Origin: Cryobacterium sp. N22
Lineage (GTDB): Bacteria; Actinomycetota; Actinomycetes; Actinomycetales; Microbacteriaceae
Direction: 5' to 3'
Length of the DNA stretch: 64,000 nt
Assembly (NCBI RefSeq): GCF_002929555.1
Contig: NZ_PJJP01000037.1
Span: 62,467-126,466, forward strand
A program made the position numbers and the translations under genes. A model generated the notes under the pieces. That model was not told where the DNA came from, ran no database searches, and saw nothing but the letters and a program-made list of their open reading frames with translations. Shown here one piece after another: positions 52,927-62,777 of this stretch (positions within the stretch are counted from its first letter, which is position 1; every line of letters starts with the position of its first letter).

Positions 52927-54150
52927 ATGACTGCCGCCGCCGATGCCGCACCACCGTCCGCCCGGCTGCTATTGCCGGTGTTCGCGATGCTCGTCGGGTT
53001 CGGGCCGCTGACCATCGACCTCGTGTTGCCGTTCCTCCCCACGCTGACAACCGATCTCGACATCACGGCGTCTACCGCTCAGCTCGTGGTGACCGGGGCT
53101 ACCTTCGGCTTCGCCGCCGGTCAGCTCCTCGCCGGCCCTCTCAGCGATGCGATAGGACGGCGGTGGCCGCTTGGCGTCGCCGCAGTTCTGCATATCGTGG
53201 CCAGCGTTGTCGCGGCGACGACATCCGACACGGCCGTCCTCCTGGCGGCCCGTTTCGTGCAGGGCGCCGCCTGTACCGCCGCGGGAGTCGTGGTCATCGC
53301 GATCGTGCGCGACCTGTACAGCGGGAAAAGGCTCGTGACGATGCTTGCGAACCTCGCGGTCATCATCAGTGTCTTCCCCCTTCTCGTCCCCTCGCTGGGA
53401 GCACAGCTGACGAAAATCATCGATTGGCGTGCGTCCTTCCTTATCGTTGCCGTCTGGGGTGCGCTGGCGACTGCCGCCGCGTTGATCGTGCTGCCCGAGA
53501 CGCTGCCGCCCGAGCGTCGGCACAAGGGCGGGCTCCTGCCCTCGCTGCGGAACTCCTTCGGACTGCTCCGCCGGCCGCGAATTCTCGCCCTCGCTGCCGC
53601 ATCCGCCGCGGGGTGGTCGGTCGGATTCGGCTACCTGGCGACCGCGCCGTTCCTCTATACCCGGGTTTACGAGGTGAACGCGGATGGCTATGGACTTCTC
53701 TTCCTCGGTACGTCCGTCGTGACGATCGCGGTGGGTCAGCTGACCGGTCGGGTGCTCATCCCGCGACGTGGCGCCCAGTTCGCGCTGACGGCGTCGGCTA
53801 TCGTCACCGCTTTCGGTGCCGTTGTCGTCGTGGTCCTCGCCCTCCTCGGGACCCAACCGCTACTCGTCGTGGCGGGTACCCTCACCTTCGCGCTCGCCGG
53901 GCGGTCGATCGGCGCGCCGGCGGTGCAATACCTCTCGCTGCAGGGTCCGGCGAGCGAGGCCGGGAGCGTCACAGCCATCCTGGGCACCGTCAGTTTCACC
54001 GCGGCAGGCCTCGTCATGCCGGTCATGGGCGGCTACGCGGAAGTGTCACTCGTTCCGTTCGGGATTCTGGTGCTCGTTGCGGCGGTCATCGAGGGTGTCG
54101 TCGCCCTCCTATTCTGGCTACGCTCGCGCCGCAGCACCGTCGGATGGTGA
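52927..54150 (+). CDS. MFS transporter, Bcr/CflA group
   Basis: 407 residues, 12 helices. DMYLPALP-like region reads GPLTIDLVLPFLPTLTTDLD (helix 1 end), then GQLLAGPLSDAIGRRWPLGV (motif A) and RFVQGAACTAAGVVVIAIVR. The group is best known for drug and arabinose or amino-acid efflux. Co-transcription with GH127 hints at transport of released arabinose or of the oligosaccharide, which would be unusual for this family. The start codon choice is supported by context only. Confidence 0.85.
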   Translation: MTAAADAAPPSARLLLPVFAMLVGFGPLTIDLVLPFLPTLTTDLDITASTAQLVVTGATFGFAAGQLLAGPLSDAIGRRWPLGVAAVLHIVASVVAATTSDTAVLLAARFVQGAACTAAGVVVIAIVRDLYSGKRLVTMLANLAVIISVFPLLVPSLGAQLTKIIDWRASFLIVAVWGALATAAALIVLPETLPPERRHKGGLLPSLRNSFGLLRRPRILALAAASAAGWSVGFGYLATAPFLYTRVYEVNADGYGLLFLGTSVVTIAVGQLTGRVLIPRRGAQFALTASAIVTAFGAVVVVVLALLGTQPLLVVAGTLTFALAGRSIGAPAVQYLSLQGPASEAGSVTAILGTVSFTAAGLVMPVMGGYAEVSLVPFGILVLVAAVIEGVVALLFWLRSRRSTVGW

Positions 54151-54154
54151 CTGC

Positions 54155-56512
54155 CTAATTGGGTAACCATGTCACGTCGACCTGGATGGGCCGCTCGCCG
54201 ATGTCGAGCCGGCCGATGACGGTGGGAGCGCCGTCAACGAAGAGCGTCGCGGCGCGGGGAAGTTGAATCAACGTACCCTCTGGGGGCGCCAGCCATCCCG
54301 CCGCGGGAAGGCGACGAACCGTGAACGTGGCACCGTGCGGATTCCACTCCAGCCGGTCGACGACGAGGCCGCCACGAGCGCGGAGTCCCGTAACGCCTCC
54401 ACGCGGCCAGGCGGACGGCACGGCAGGAAGCACTGACAGCGAGTCGGCGCCGGACGCCAGCAACATCGAGGCAACGAGGCCGGGGAGCCCCCCGCTCGCA
54501 TCCAGGTTGAATATTCTGCCCGCATCGTGCGTCGTTGTCAGGGTGGGACTCCAGTGCTCCACAGCGAGCCAGTTGACACACGCTTCGGCCGCCGCCGCAT
54601 TCCCGAGTGCTGCAGCCGCCATGCCGATCTGCACAAGGCCAAAGGCCATCTCCATGCGGCCGGGCGGTGCCGACGGCGCATTCGCACGCCACGCGATCTT
54701 GTCACGCACCGTCGCATCGGCCGCTGCGCGCAAGCGCCTCGCCTCTTCTCCGTTACCGTCGAAGGCCGGATCAATCTCGTACCACAGCGGGTAGAGCTGC
54801 GAGGCGTGACGGTGCGCGATGTTCTCACGCCAGGGCCCGGTGACCCACTCCGCGAGTGTTCCGTCGCCCGCGACACGGTAGGGCGGCAGATCGTCGAGAA
54901 CACGTGCCCAGCGTTCGTCCAGGGAGTCATCACCGCGGGCCCGGCCGAGCAGCGCCGTCGCCCGCGCGGCATCGCGGAGGATGGCGACATCGATCGTTGC
55001 GTCCGTGGCGAGGGGCACCCGAGCACCGCCCGGCGTATTCTCAGGCGAGTACGACGGAACGATCCGGCGGACGCCGTCGACATCGATCAACGCGGTCTCG
55101 GCAAAACGGAGCACGCCTTCGGCCAGCTCCCACACCCTGTCATCGACGATCGATCTGTCGCCAGTCGTGGCGACAGCGTCGGCCACGACCCGCAGAACCC
55201 AGCCGCCGCATCCGGTCCAGAACAGGTGGGGGTAGTCCTCGGAGAAGTGGTTGGCCCGACCGTGAGTCGACATGCGGGACGGTAAGAGCATCCCCTCGGC
55301 TCCGAAGATGAGACGTGCGTTATCGCGGTAATCGTCGAGGTGGGGGAGAACGAGGTTCAGGAGGGAGAGGGCCAGCTCTGGTGTGCCGGTCGCGGTCATA
55401 CCGGCCATCGAGCCGTTCTGCACGTTGCCGTTCAGGGTGTAATCGGCAGACCAGGCCGGGCGCCAGGTGCCCTGCCAGACACCCTGCAGAGTCGGCGGTA
55501 GTGCGCCCGTCGAGGCGATGATGTTCGCCCGGCCGCTCAGATAGGCCGCCTCGATTACGCGGCGGCGAGCGCCGTCGTCGCCGGCGCGGGCCGCGGCCCA
55601 GAGGTCTTCTGTACGCGTCGCGGACGAGGCGCCACCCAGATCCAGCAGAGAGGCGCCGGTCAGAGGCCCCCTGGTGCGACCCTCGGCCACGCGGGCGCCA
55701 TGCCATGAAGCCGGCAGGCTGCGGGCCGTTCCAACGCTGAGGGCACCGGTCGGCATCGTGACATCGACCCGGAACACCAGTGCCGTGTCGGGCCCGGCCG
55801 CTACGTTCGATCGTGTGACGTCTCCATCGACCTGCCACGGCGTGCCGGTGAGGACCGTCACGGTGGTGCGGACGGCGGTCGGACCGTGGCCCGCGGCGGC
55901 CTCGAGGCTGCCACGATCCCCGCCATCCACACTTGCCGCGACCGCAGCGGAGCCGTCGGGAACGCCGGTGTCCAGGGACGTGGCGCCGCCGGCGCCCAGA
56001 CCGAGTTCGATGGTGCTCGTACTCGCGGAGTCCGCCTCGAGTGATACCAGCACGGACTCGCTACCGTACGGGGCGATGAGCCGAAGCGCGTGCTGTCTGC
56101 GTTCGAGATCGGTCCACTCCACCGCGACCTCACCACGGAGCGGGTCGATGACCCGCCGCGACTCCATGACGCCGCCTGACGTGCGGATGGTCAGAGTCGC
56201 GCAGAGGCCGAGCGGATCGGTCCAGATCAGACCGTCGTCGAACCCGGCTGCGCGGGCTCCCCGGCCCAGCGCTGCGCTCGCGGCGTCGGCGTCACCGCCA
56301 AGGAGGGCGTTCCGCAGTCTCTCCCGCACTCGAGCGAGATCGGGCGCATCGGGGCGCGGATTGACGGGGAGGAAGTAGCGCTCGTGGGCGAGAGAAACGC
56401 TGATCGCGTCGGCCGGACCGTAAACGACGGCACCGACCCGACCGCTGCCGACGATCAGGCCGTCCTCCCAGGAGTGAGCGGCGGTTGACGTCACGAAGAC
56501 GAGGTCAGTCAT
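54155..56512 (-). CDS. GH95 glycosidase (alpha-L-fucosidase/galactosidase type)
   Basis: 785 residues starting at MTDLVF. GH95 features: LIVGSGRVGAVVYG at the N-terminus, TLQGVWQGTWRPAWSADYTL and NGNVQNGS (about residues 350-380), SEDYPHLFWTGCGGWVLRVV, and AHRHASQLYPLWYE (about 590). No signal peptide, shorter N-terminal domain than secreted members. Inverting alpha-1,2-L-fucosidase or alpha-L-galactosidase activity is expected. Last gene of the ThuA/Gfo operon (20 nt after the previous stop). Confidence 0.88.
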   Translation of the reverse strand: MTDLVFVTSTAAHSWEDGLIVGSGRVGAVVYGPADAISVSLAHERYFLPVNPRPDAPDLARVRERLRNALLGGDADAASAALGRGARAAGFDDGLIWTDPLGLCATLTIRTSGGVMESRRVIDPLRGEVAVEWTDLERRQHALRLIAPYGSESVLVSLEADSASTSTIELGLGAGGATSLDTGVPDGSAAVAASVDGGDRGSLEAAAGHGPTAVRTTVTVLTGTPWQVDGDVTRSNVAAGPDTALVFRVDVTMPTGALSVGTARSLPASWHGARVAEGRTRGPLTGASLLDLGGASSATRTEDLWAAARAGDDGARRRVIEAAYLSGRANIIASTGALPPTLQGVWQGTWRPAWSADYTLNGNVQNGSMAGMTATGTPELALSLLNLVLPHLDDYRDNARLIFGAEGMLLPSRMSTHGRANHFSEDYPHLFWTGCGGWVLRVVADAVATTGDRSIVDDRVWELAEGVLRFAETALIDVDGVRRIVPSYSPENTPGGARVPLATDATIDVAILRDAARATALLGRARGDDSLDERWARVLDDLPPYRVAGDGTLAEWVTGPWRENIAHRHASQLYPLWYEIDPAFDGNGEEARRLRAAADATVRDKIAWRANAPSAPPGRMEMAFGLVQIGMAAAALGNAAAAEACVNWLAVEHWSPTLTTTHDAGRIFNLDASGGLPGLVASMLLASGADSLSVLPAVPSAWPRGGVTGLRARGGLVVDRLEWNPHGATFTVRRLPAAGWLAPPEGTLIQLPRAATLFVDGAPTVIGRLDIGERPIQVDVTWLPN

Positions 56513-56532
56513 CGGTGGGTGCCCGTCGCAGG

Positions 56533-57627
56533 TCAGCGGGCGAGGCCCGCGTGGACCGTGCCCCAAGACACGAGTGCCTCACGTACCCGGTGGTCGCGCA
56601 CCGCACCCAGGGCCTCCGAGTACGCATCCTCCAGCACATCATCGATTCGCACCCGCCTGCCCTGTGCGGAGGAGCGTACCGCCGCCTCCACCATCGCCAG
56701 GCTGAGCACGTTGCCGTGAACTTCGCCTGACGGCACCCGGCCGGTGCGAAGGGCGTCGATGAACTCAGCGAGTGAGCCCGCGATTTCCTGCGGTACCGGC
56801 TCCAGTTGGGCACGCAGAACCTCGCTGGATTCCCGGGCTTGCCATTCCGGGGCGCCGTCGCCATCCCATCGGGCGGTTCCGCCGGCGCCGTTGACGCGCC
56901 ACGCACCATTCCAGGAAGTTTCCAGTCCGTCCGCGCACCAGCTCCCCGTGTAGGTGAAGCGCACGCCATCGGCGAACTCGAAGACGGCGACCGCCGCGGC
57001 GTCGCTCGCGTACCAGCTCCAGCCTGGGTTGTATTCCTCGCAGTAGACGGCGACAGGGTCGCGGTCGAGGACGTAGCGCGCGGCGTCAAACGCGTGCACC
57101 GCCATGTCGAGGAGAAGCACATGCGCCATCTCGTCGCGGAAGCCGCCAAACCGGGGTGCCTTGGCGAATTCGACGGAGGCGGTGCCCACCTGCCCGAGGC
57201 CGGCGACCTGATCACGGAACGCCGCGATCGACGCATAGTAGCGGCGCGACTGGCTGGTCATGAGAAGGCGCCCGGCGACCTCCGCCGTCGCCGCCAGGAT
57301 GAGCGCCTCCGCGACGGTAGGTGCGATCGGCTTCTCGGACAGCACCGGCAGCCCCGCGAACAGGGCCTCGGAACTGACCGGTAGGTGTGCGCGAGGAACG
57401 GTCACATTGATAACAGCCTCGGCGCCGACCCGTGCGGCCACCTCGGCGACCGACGTTCCGACGGCGATCGGCAGAACACCCTCTTCTTCGGCGGCGCGCT
57501 GGGCGAGTGCTACATCCAGGTCAACAAGACCGACCAGCTCGGCCTCGGGGGAGTCGCGGATGGTGCGGATCCAAGCACGTCCCATCGCACCGGCACCGAC
57601 CTGCACGATGCGCACGGGGGCGGTCAT
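56533..57627 (-). CDS. Gfo/Idh/MocA oxidoreductase 1
   Basis: 364 residues. NAD(P) site [16 protein letters not shown] (residues 8-23), [16 protein letters not shown] (EKP motif about 95) and the C-terminal beta-sheet domain. Expected to oxidise a sugar or sugar derivative. It overlaps ThuA-1 by four bases and directly precedes GH95. Confidence 0.9.
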   Translation of the reverse strand: MTAPVRIVQVGAGAMGRAWIRTIRDSPEAELVGLVDLDVALAQRAAEEEGVLPIAVGTSVAEVAARVGAEAVINVTVPRAHLPVSSEALFAGLPVLSEKPIAPTVAEALILAATAEVAGRLLMTSQSRRYYASIAAFRDQVAGLGQVGTASVEFAKAPRFGGFRDEMAHVLLLDMAVHAFDAARYVLDRDPVAVYCEEYNPGWSWYASDAAAVAVFEFADGVRFTYTGSWCADGLETSWNGAWRVNGAGGTARWDGDGAPEWQARESSEVLRAQLEPVPQEIAGSLAEFIDALRTGRVPSGEVHGNVLSLAMVEAAVRSSAQGRRVRIDDVLEDAYSEALGAVRDHRVREALVSWGTVHAGLAR

Positions 57628-58403
57628 CGGACGAGCGCTCCTTCATAGTCCTGGCCGCTATAGAAGTCCTCGGTCTCGTAGCGCTGCAAGATGGGAAGCC
57701 GGCGCTGTGGCAACGACGTGCGCGCCCACTCCACGCCGTTCGCGATCACTCGACGCACATGCTCGTGGTGGTAGACGGGATAGTCCTGGTCGCCGGGGGA
57801 GAAGAAGAAGATGCGGCCGTGGCCCCGCTTGTAAGTCATGCCGGAGCGGAAGACCTCGCCACCCGAGAAGGTGGAGAGGAAGACCAGCTCATCGGGTGCC
57901 GGGACGTCGAAGAACTCGCCGTACATCTCTTGCTGCGGAATCACGAACGGTTGCGGCACGCCTTGAGCGATGGGGTGTGTGGGGTCGACGGTCCACACGA
58001 GTTCACGGTCCTGTTCCGAGCGCCACCGCAGTGTGCACGTTGTACCCATCAGCTTGCCGAAGATCTTCGACCAATGGCCGGAGTGCAGCACGAGCAGGCC
58101 CATGCCTGCGAGAACGTGCCGGTGCACGCGCTCGACGACCTCGTCGGTGACTTCCCCGTGGGCGGCGTGGCCCCACCAGACGAGCACGTCGGTGGCGGCG
58201 AGGACCTCTTCGGTGAGCCCGTGCTCAGGCTCGTCCAGCGTGGTGGTCGTGACCTGGGCGCGATCGCCCAGGTTCTCGACGATGCCCTCGGCGATTGTGG
58301 TGTGCATGCCGTCGGGATAGATCGCGCGGACCTTCTCCTCGATCTGCTCGTGGCGGTTCTCGCCCCAGACGAGAACGCGTACGGGGGATTCGGATGTTGT
58401 CAT
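57624..58403 (-). CDS. ThuA-domain protein 1
   Basis: 259 residues of class-I glutamine-amidotransferase-like (ThuA) fold: [37 protein letters not shown] and [20 protein letters not shown], ending [18 protein letters not shown]. In rhizobia ThuA works with the Gfo-type ThuB in conversion of trehalose through 3-keto derivatives. Overlaps both neighbours by 4 nt. Confidence 0.88.
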   Translation of the reverse strand: MTTSESPVRVLVWGENRHEQIEEKVRAIYPDGMHTTIAEGIVENLGDRAQVTTTTLDEPEHGLTEEVLAATDVLVWWGHAAHGEVTDEVVERVHRHVLAGMGLLVLHSGHWSKIFGKLMGTTCTLRWRSEQDRELVWTVDPTHPIAQGVPQPFVIPQQEMYGEFFDVPAPDELVFLSTFSGGEVFRSGMTYKRGHGRIFFFSPGDQDYPVYHHEHVRRVIANGVEWARTSLPQRRLPILQRYETEDFYSGQDYEGALVR

Positions 58404-59686
58404 GACGGGTCCTTCTTTGGTTGGGAGGAAAGGGTGTGCGAGCCATCGGTGGCCGGCTCTGACGTCGCGGTGAACCGGCTATCGTCGGCCGAGCTGCGCT
58501 CGACGGCGTCCAACACTTGCTGAATCTGCACGGCCTCGGCGAATGTCGGCGACGGCTGAGTTCCTTCAGCAATCGCGGTGACGAGGTCGACGACCTGGTG
58601 GGTGAACAGGTGCTCATAGCCGAGACCATGGCCGGTCGGCCACCAGGCGCCGGTATAGGGGTGGGACGGCTCGGTGACCTGGATGCGTCGGAAGCCCTGC
58701 GCATCGTCGGGGTCGGAGCCGTCATAGAAATCCAGCTCGTTCATCCGCTCGAAGTCGAATGCCACGGAGCCGCGCTCGCCGTTGACTTCGATCCGGTTGG
58801 CGTTTCGGTGCCCCAGCGCCATCCGCGTGGACTCGAAGACGCCCATCGCCCCGCCGCTGAACGATGCGGTGAATGCGGCGGCGTCGTCGACCGTGACCGG
58901 TCCGCGTGCCGCTCCCTCCTCGGCGTGACCGCCCAGACCGGACTGATGCGCCATGACGGGGCGATCGGCGACGAAGGTGCGGAGCATCGCCGAGACGCCC
59001 TCGATGCTCTGCCCGGTCAGCCACTGGGCGGTGTCGATGCTGTGCGCTCCGATATCGCCCAGGGCACCCGACCCGGCCCTCTCTTTATCCAGGCGCCAGG
59101 TGAGCGGGGCTTCGGAGGAGCTGAGCCAGTCCTGGAGGTACTGAGCGCGCACGTGCCGAATCTGCCCGAGCCGGCCTTCATCGATGAACCGCTTGGCCAG
59201 CGCCAACGCCGGGGTGCGGCGGTAGCTGAAGCCGCACATCGCGAAGACGCCCGATTCGGCCGCGGTGGCGGCCGCGTCCGCCATTTCACGTGCTTCGGGC
59301 ACCGAGCGCGCCAACGGTTTTTCGCAGAGAACGTGTTTTCCGGCACGCAGGGCCGCGATGGCGATCTCGGCGTGCTGGTCACCCGGTGTGCAGATGTCGA
59401 CGAGGTCGATGTCGTCGCGGGCGATCACTTCCCGCCAGTGGATCGACCACTCCTCGGCACCGAAGTTCTCGGCGGCCGCCCTGGCCCGGTCCTCGTCGCG
59501 ACCGACTACTACCGCGAGTTCCGGCTGCAGTGGGAGATCAAAGAAGTGGGGCGCGGTCCGCCAGGCCTGGGCGTGTGCGCGGCCCATGAAGGCGTGACCG
59601 ATCAGCGCCACTCGAAGGCGGGAACGTGCGGGAACGCTCGTCTGTTGCTGCGGGGGAGTGCCAGGGGCAGAGTTGGCGGCTGTCAC
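58400..59686 (-). CDS. Gfo/Idh/MocA oxidoreductase 2 (ThuB-like)
   Basis: 428 residues from a GTG with GAGG upstream. [18 protein letters not shown] (NAD site), [40 protein letters not shown] and [20 protein letters not shown] match the ThuB-like branch. With the overlapping ThuA-1 gene it forms the classic ThuA/ThuB pair. Confidence 0.9.
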   Translation of the reverse strand: MTAANSAPGTPPQQQTSVPARSRLRVALIGHAFMGRAHAQAWRTAPHFFDLPLQPELAVVVGRDEDRARAAAENFGAEEWSIHWREVIARDDIDLVDICTPGDQHAEIAIAALRAGKHVLCEKPLARSVPEAREMADAAATAAESGVFAMCGFSYRRTPALALAKRFIDEGRLGQIRHVRAQYLQDWLSSSEAPLTWRLDKERAGSGALGDIGAHSIDTAQWLTGQSIEGVSAMLRTFVADRPVMAHQSGLGGHAEEGAARGPVTVDDAAAFTASFSGGAMGVFESTRMALGHRNANRIEVNGERGSVAFDFERMNELDFYDGSDPDDAQGFRRIQVTEPSHPYTGAWWPTGHGLGYEHLFTHQVVDLVTAIAEGTQPSPTFAEAVQIQQVLDAVERSSADDSRFTATSEPATDGSHTLSSQPKKDPS

Positions 59687-59687
59687 G

Positions 59688-60812
59688 TCAGGCACCTCGT
59701 CCAGCGGTGGTCGCTGTCGGTGTCTTGTCGGTTGTGGTCTGCAACGGCACGATTTCGGGACGGTCCGCGGTGCTGTCGATCTTAATGACCGCTTTCTCCC
59801 GGCTGGAGCGCAGGATGGCGTCCATGATCTCGAGGACGTGCAGCGCGAGGCGGCCGGAGGCGCGGTGTGGACGGTTCTCCTGGATCGCTTCGGCAATGTC
59901 GGCGAGGCCGATTCCGCGGCCGGTGTCGATGTAGCCGGCGGAGTCCGGGACGCGTTCCCAGTCCTGATCGCGGATGGCGGCTTCGACCGGATCCGAGAAC
60001 ATGTTGGGGTCGGGCACGGCGATGGTGCCCTCCGTGCCGTATACCTCGAACTTGGACGCGCGGCTCTTCCACACCTCGAAGCTCACGGTGACCGTGGACG
60101 TGACTCCGTTGGCGTGTTCGAGCAGAGCGCTGACGTGGGTGTCGATCGACACCGGAAGTGGCGCACCGGCGCGGGGGCCGGTTTCGATCGTGCGCACTCG
60201 GGACGAGCGGGTGGCGATACCGGTCACCCGGGTGACGGATCCGAAGAAGTGGATAAGCGCGCTGAGGTAATAGGGGCCCATGTCCAGCAGCGGGCCGCCG
60301 CCGGGCTGGTAGTAGAAGTCAGGCGCGGGATGCCAACGCTCGTGCCCAGGAGCGGTCCACTGCACCTGTGCGGCGATCGGTTCGCCGATGATTCCCGAAT
60401 CGAGTGTCTGCCTGGCCGTCTGGATACCGGTGCCGAGAACCGTGTCCGGGGCGCTGCCCAAGCGGAGGCCGAGCTGCTCGGCGAGCTCGACCATGGGCGC
60501 TGCCTCCGCGGGGGTGAGGCCGAGCGGCTTTTCCGTGAAGACGTGTTTGCCGGAGCGCAGGGCCCGGGTGCTGATCTCGACGTGGGCTGCGGGGATCGTC
60601 AGGTTGAGCACCGCGTCGACCTCGGGGTCGGTGAGGAGCTCGTCGACCGTGAGTGCACGGACGCCGTACTCCTCTGCGACCTGCCGGGCGCGCTCCTGGT
60701 TGAGATCGGCCACGGCGACGAGGCGCAGTCCGGGAAATGTCGGGAAGTTCGCGAGGTACTGCTCGCTGATCTTGCCGACTCCGACGATTCCGACGTTCAG
60801 CGGGATGCCCAC
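59688..60812 (-). CDS. Gfo/Idh/MocA oxidoreductase 3
   Basis: 374 residues from a GTG with AAAGGGG six bases upstream. VGIVGVGKISEQYLANFPTF (NAD site), VFTEKPLGLTPAEAAPMVEL, GPLLDMGPYYLSALIHFFG. One base separates its stop from the next start; its 5' end overlaps ThuA-2 by 16 nt. Confidence 0.9.
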   Translation of the reverse strand: MGIPLNVGIVGVGKISEQYLANFPTFPGLRLVAVADLNQERARQVAEEYGVRALTVDELLTDPEVDAVLNLTIPAAHVEISTRALRSGKHVFTEKPLGLTPAEAAPMVELAEQLGLRLGSAPDTVLGTGIQTARQTLDSGIIGEPIAAQVQWTAPGHERWHPAPDFYYQPGGGPLLDMGPYYLSALIHFFGSVTRVTGIATRSSRVRTIETGPRAGAPLPVSIDTHVSALLEHANGVTSTVTVSFEVWKSRASKFEVYGTEGTIAVPDPNMFSDPVEAAIRDQDWERVPDSAGYIDTGRGIGLADIAEAIQENRPHRASGRLALHVLEIMDAILRSSREKAVIKIDSTADRPEIVPLQTTTDKTPTATTAGRGA

Positions 60813-61513
60813 AGCAGTCCCCTTTCGATGATGGTCTTCACGTTGGTGTCCTGGAGAATCTCGACGCGGTGACCCGGGGTCGAAACGAAAATGCGTCCTG
60901 CGCCCCACTGACGAGTCCAGATTGCCGGGGAGGTGACGGGGCGGGTCCACGGGTCCCAGGGGCGGACCGCCTGAGTGGTGGTGGCGAGCACATCGTTGTA
61001 GTCGTCGTGCAGCACCCAGTACTGCTCGGTGATGAGTTCGAAATCGGTGATGCCCTGCGTGATGGGGTGCTCCGCCGCGGCTGCGGTCATCTGGATGAGG
61101 TGAGGGACGTAATTGTCCGACTGCTCGCCGGAACGCTCGTCCGGATGCCTGCCGGGGTGCGCGGCGAATTGGCCACCGATGAGCTGCAGATAGTCAGAGT
61201 TGTTTCGGTAGGCGTCGGCGATACCCCCGTGCCACCCGGCGAGGCCGGTCCCGTTTTCGATGGCGGCGCGAAGGCCCAGGAATTCAGGCCACTCGATGGA
61301 GGTCATGGTGTTCGCTTGGACGATCAGGTCGACCGTACGCAGGTATTCCTCGTCGGCGTAGACGGCGGTGGACCCCTCGACGCGTACTTCGAAGCCGTTC
61401 TCCAGCAGGAACGGGATGAACAGTTCGGTCGCTTCGACTGGCTGGTGCCCATCCCACCCTCCTCTGACGACGAGCGCTTTTTTTGCGGGGGCAGCAGGGG
61501 GCTTGTTGGTCAT
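60797..61513 (-). CDS. ThuA-domain protein 2
   Basis: 238 residues starting at the second ATG (61513), which has AAGGA at best spacing. ALVVRGGWDGHQPVEATELF, LIVQANTMTSIEWPEFLG, GLAGWHGGIADAYRNNSDYL and QYWVLHDDYNDVLATTT are typical of the ThuA (DUF1037-like) group. First gene of the six-gene operon, divergent from LacI. Confidence 0.88.
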   Translation of the reverse strand: MTNKPPAAPAKKALVVRGGWDGHQPVEATELFIPFLLENGFEVRVEGSTAVYADEEYLRTVDLIVQANTMTSIEWPEFLGLRAAIENGTGLAGWHGGIADAYRNNSDYLQLIGGQFAAHPGRHPDERSGEQSDNYVPHLIQMTAAAAEHPITQGITDFELITEQYWVLHDDYNDVLATTTQAVRPWDPWTRPVTSPAIWTRQWGAGRIFVSTPGHRVEILQDTNVKTIIERGLLWASR

Positions 61514-61572
61514 CATTGTCCTTGGTGTGCTGGGCGGATCTGGCGTTCGTGTCGACATCCAATCGACAGAAG

Positions 61573-61580
61573 TTGCGCAA
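61573..61580. promoter_or_regulatory. LacI box 1
   Basis: TTGCGCAA within AAGTTGCGCAAGTTC, a perfect 8-bp core 60 nt before the ThuA-2 start codon. Confidence 0.6.
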
Positions 61581-61668
61581 GTTCTTATGTCACGAAGAAT
61601 TCGGAGTTAGCTTATATCGGCCAATCTTGGTAAAACAAGAGTGTTGGCTGATCGCATCACCCTAAAAG

Positions 61669-61676
61669 TTGCGCAA
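61669..61676. promoter_or_regulatory. LacI box 2
   Basis: TTGCGCAA within AAAGTTGCGCAAGTCG, the same AGTTGCGCAAGT core 96 bp from box 1 and 24 nt before the LacI start. Two identical CG-centred palindromes around a divergent LacI promoter are strong operator candidates. Confidence 0.65.
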
Positions 61677-61699
61677 GTCGAGGGCGCTAAGATGGCCAC

Positions 61700-62776
61700 A
61701 TGGTCCCAACCGATGCGTCAGCGAAGCCCACGATGGCCCGGATCGCCGAGCGCGCCGGAACAAGCGTTCCGACGGTTTCCAAGGTGCTCAGCGGGGGCAC
61801 CGACGTCTCGGAAGCCACGCGGGCGAGGGTGATGCAGGCCGCTCACGAGCTGGGTTACCGCCGACGCCCCCGGCTCGGTCCGGTCGCCGAGGATCCGCGC
61901 GGCGCGCGAATCGTGGATGTCGTGGTGGGGCACATCGGCGGAAGCTGGATCGGCCCGGTCCTCGGTGGCATCGAGGACGAGGCCGAGAGGGCCGGAATCG
62001 ACCTGGTCCTCACCCGGGCACGACCGGACGGTGGTTGGGTGGGTCGCCTGCTCCGGCGCCCGTCTCTCGGAGTCATCCTGGTTCTCGTCGAGGCCTCGGC
62101 GCCACAACTGCACCTGCTGACGGCTGCCGGGGTGCCCGTGGTGGTGGTCGATCCCAGTAGTCGTCCGCCGGCCGACGTCGCCAGTGTCGGTGCCACCAAC
62201 TGGGACGGTGGGCGAATGGCCGCTGAGCATCTGCTCGGCCTCGGCCACACGCGACTCGGGATCGTCGCCGGCACCCGGTCGCATCTGTACAACGGCGCCA
62301 GAATCGACGGCTTCACGACGGCCCTCCGCACCGCCGGCATCGATTTACCTCCCGGCAATCTGGTGTACTGCGATTGGGACCGGGAGGGCGCGCGGGCGGC
62401 CGCCAGCGTTTTGCTGGCCGACGGACCTGGACGGCCGACGGCCGTCTTCGCCTGCTCGGACATGATGGCTCTCGGCGTTTACGATGCGGCCGGCGACGCG
62501 GGCCTGCGCATTCCGGATGACCTCAGCGTCGTCGGCTTCGACGATGTCCAGGAGTCCGCGTGGGCGGCCCCGCCGATGACGACGGTCCAACAGCCCATCG
62601 CCGAGATGGGCGCCGCTGCCTTCCGGATGCTGCAGCAGGCTTCCCCCGCGACGAGCTTGCCGTCGTCGGAACGGACAGCGTCGAGGATCGAGCTAGAGAC
62701 CCGTCTGATCCGGCGCCAATCGGTCGCCCCCGCCCCTACGGGATCGGGACAGCAAGGATCCGGCGGCCTGCGGTAG
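61700..62776 (+). CDS. LacI-family repressor 1
   Basis: 358 residues. Helix-turn-helix at residues 12-32 (MARIAERAGTSVPTVSKVLS), hinge GYRRRPRLGP, then a periplasmic-binding-protein-like sensor domain with FACSDMMALGVYDAAGD and SVVGFDDVQESAWAAPPM. Faces the ThuA/Gfo/GH95 operon with the two TTGCGCAA boxes between, so it should repress that operon and itself. Confidence 0.92.
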   Translation: MVPTDASAKPTMARIAERAGTSVPTVSKVLSGGTDVSEATRARVMQAAHELGYRRRPRLGPVAEDPRGARIVDVVVGHIGGSWIGPVLGGIEDEAERAGIDLVLTRARPDGGWVGRLLRRPSLGVILVLVEASAPQLHLLTAAGVPVVVVDPSSRPPADVASVGATNWDGGRMAAEHLLGLGHTRLGIVAGTRSHLYNGARIDGFTTALRTAGIDLPPGNLVYCDWDREGARAAASVLLADGPGRPTAVFACSDMMALGVYDAAGDAGLRIPDDLSVVGFDDVQESAWAAPPMTTVQQPIAEMGAAAFRMLQQASPATSLPSSERTASRIELETRLIRRQSVAPAPTGSGQQGSGGLR

Positions 62777-62777
62777 T

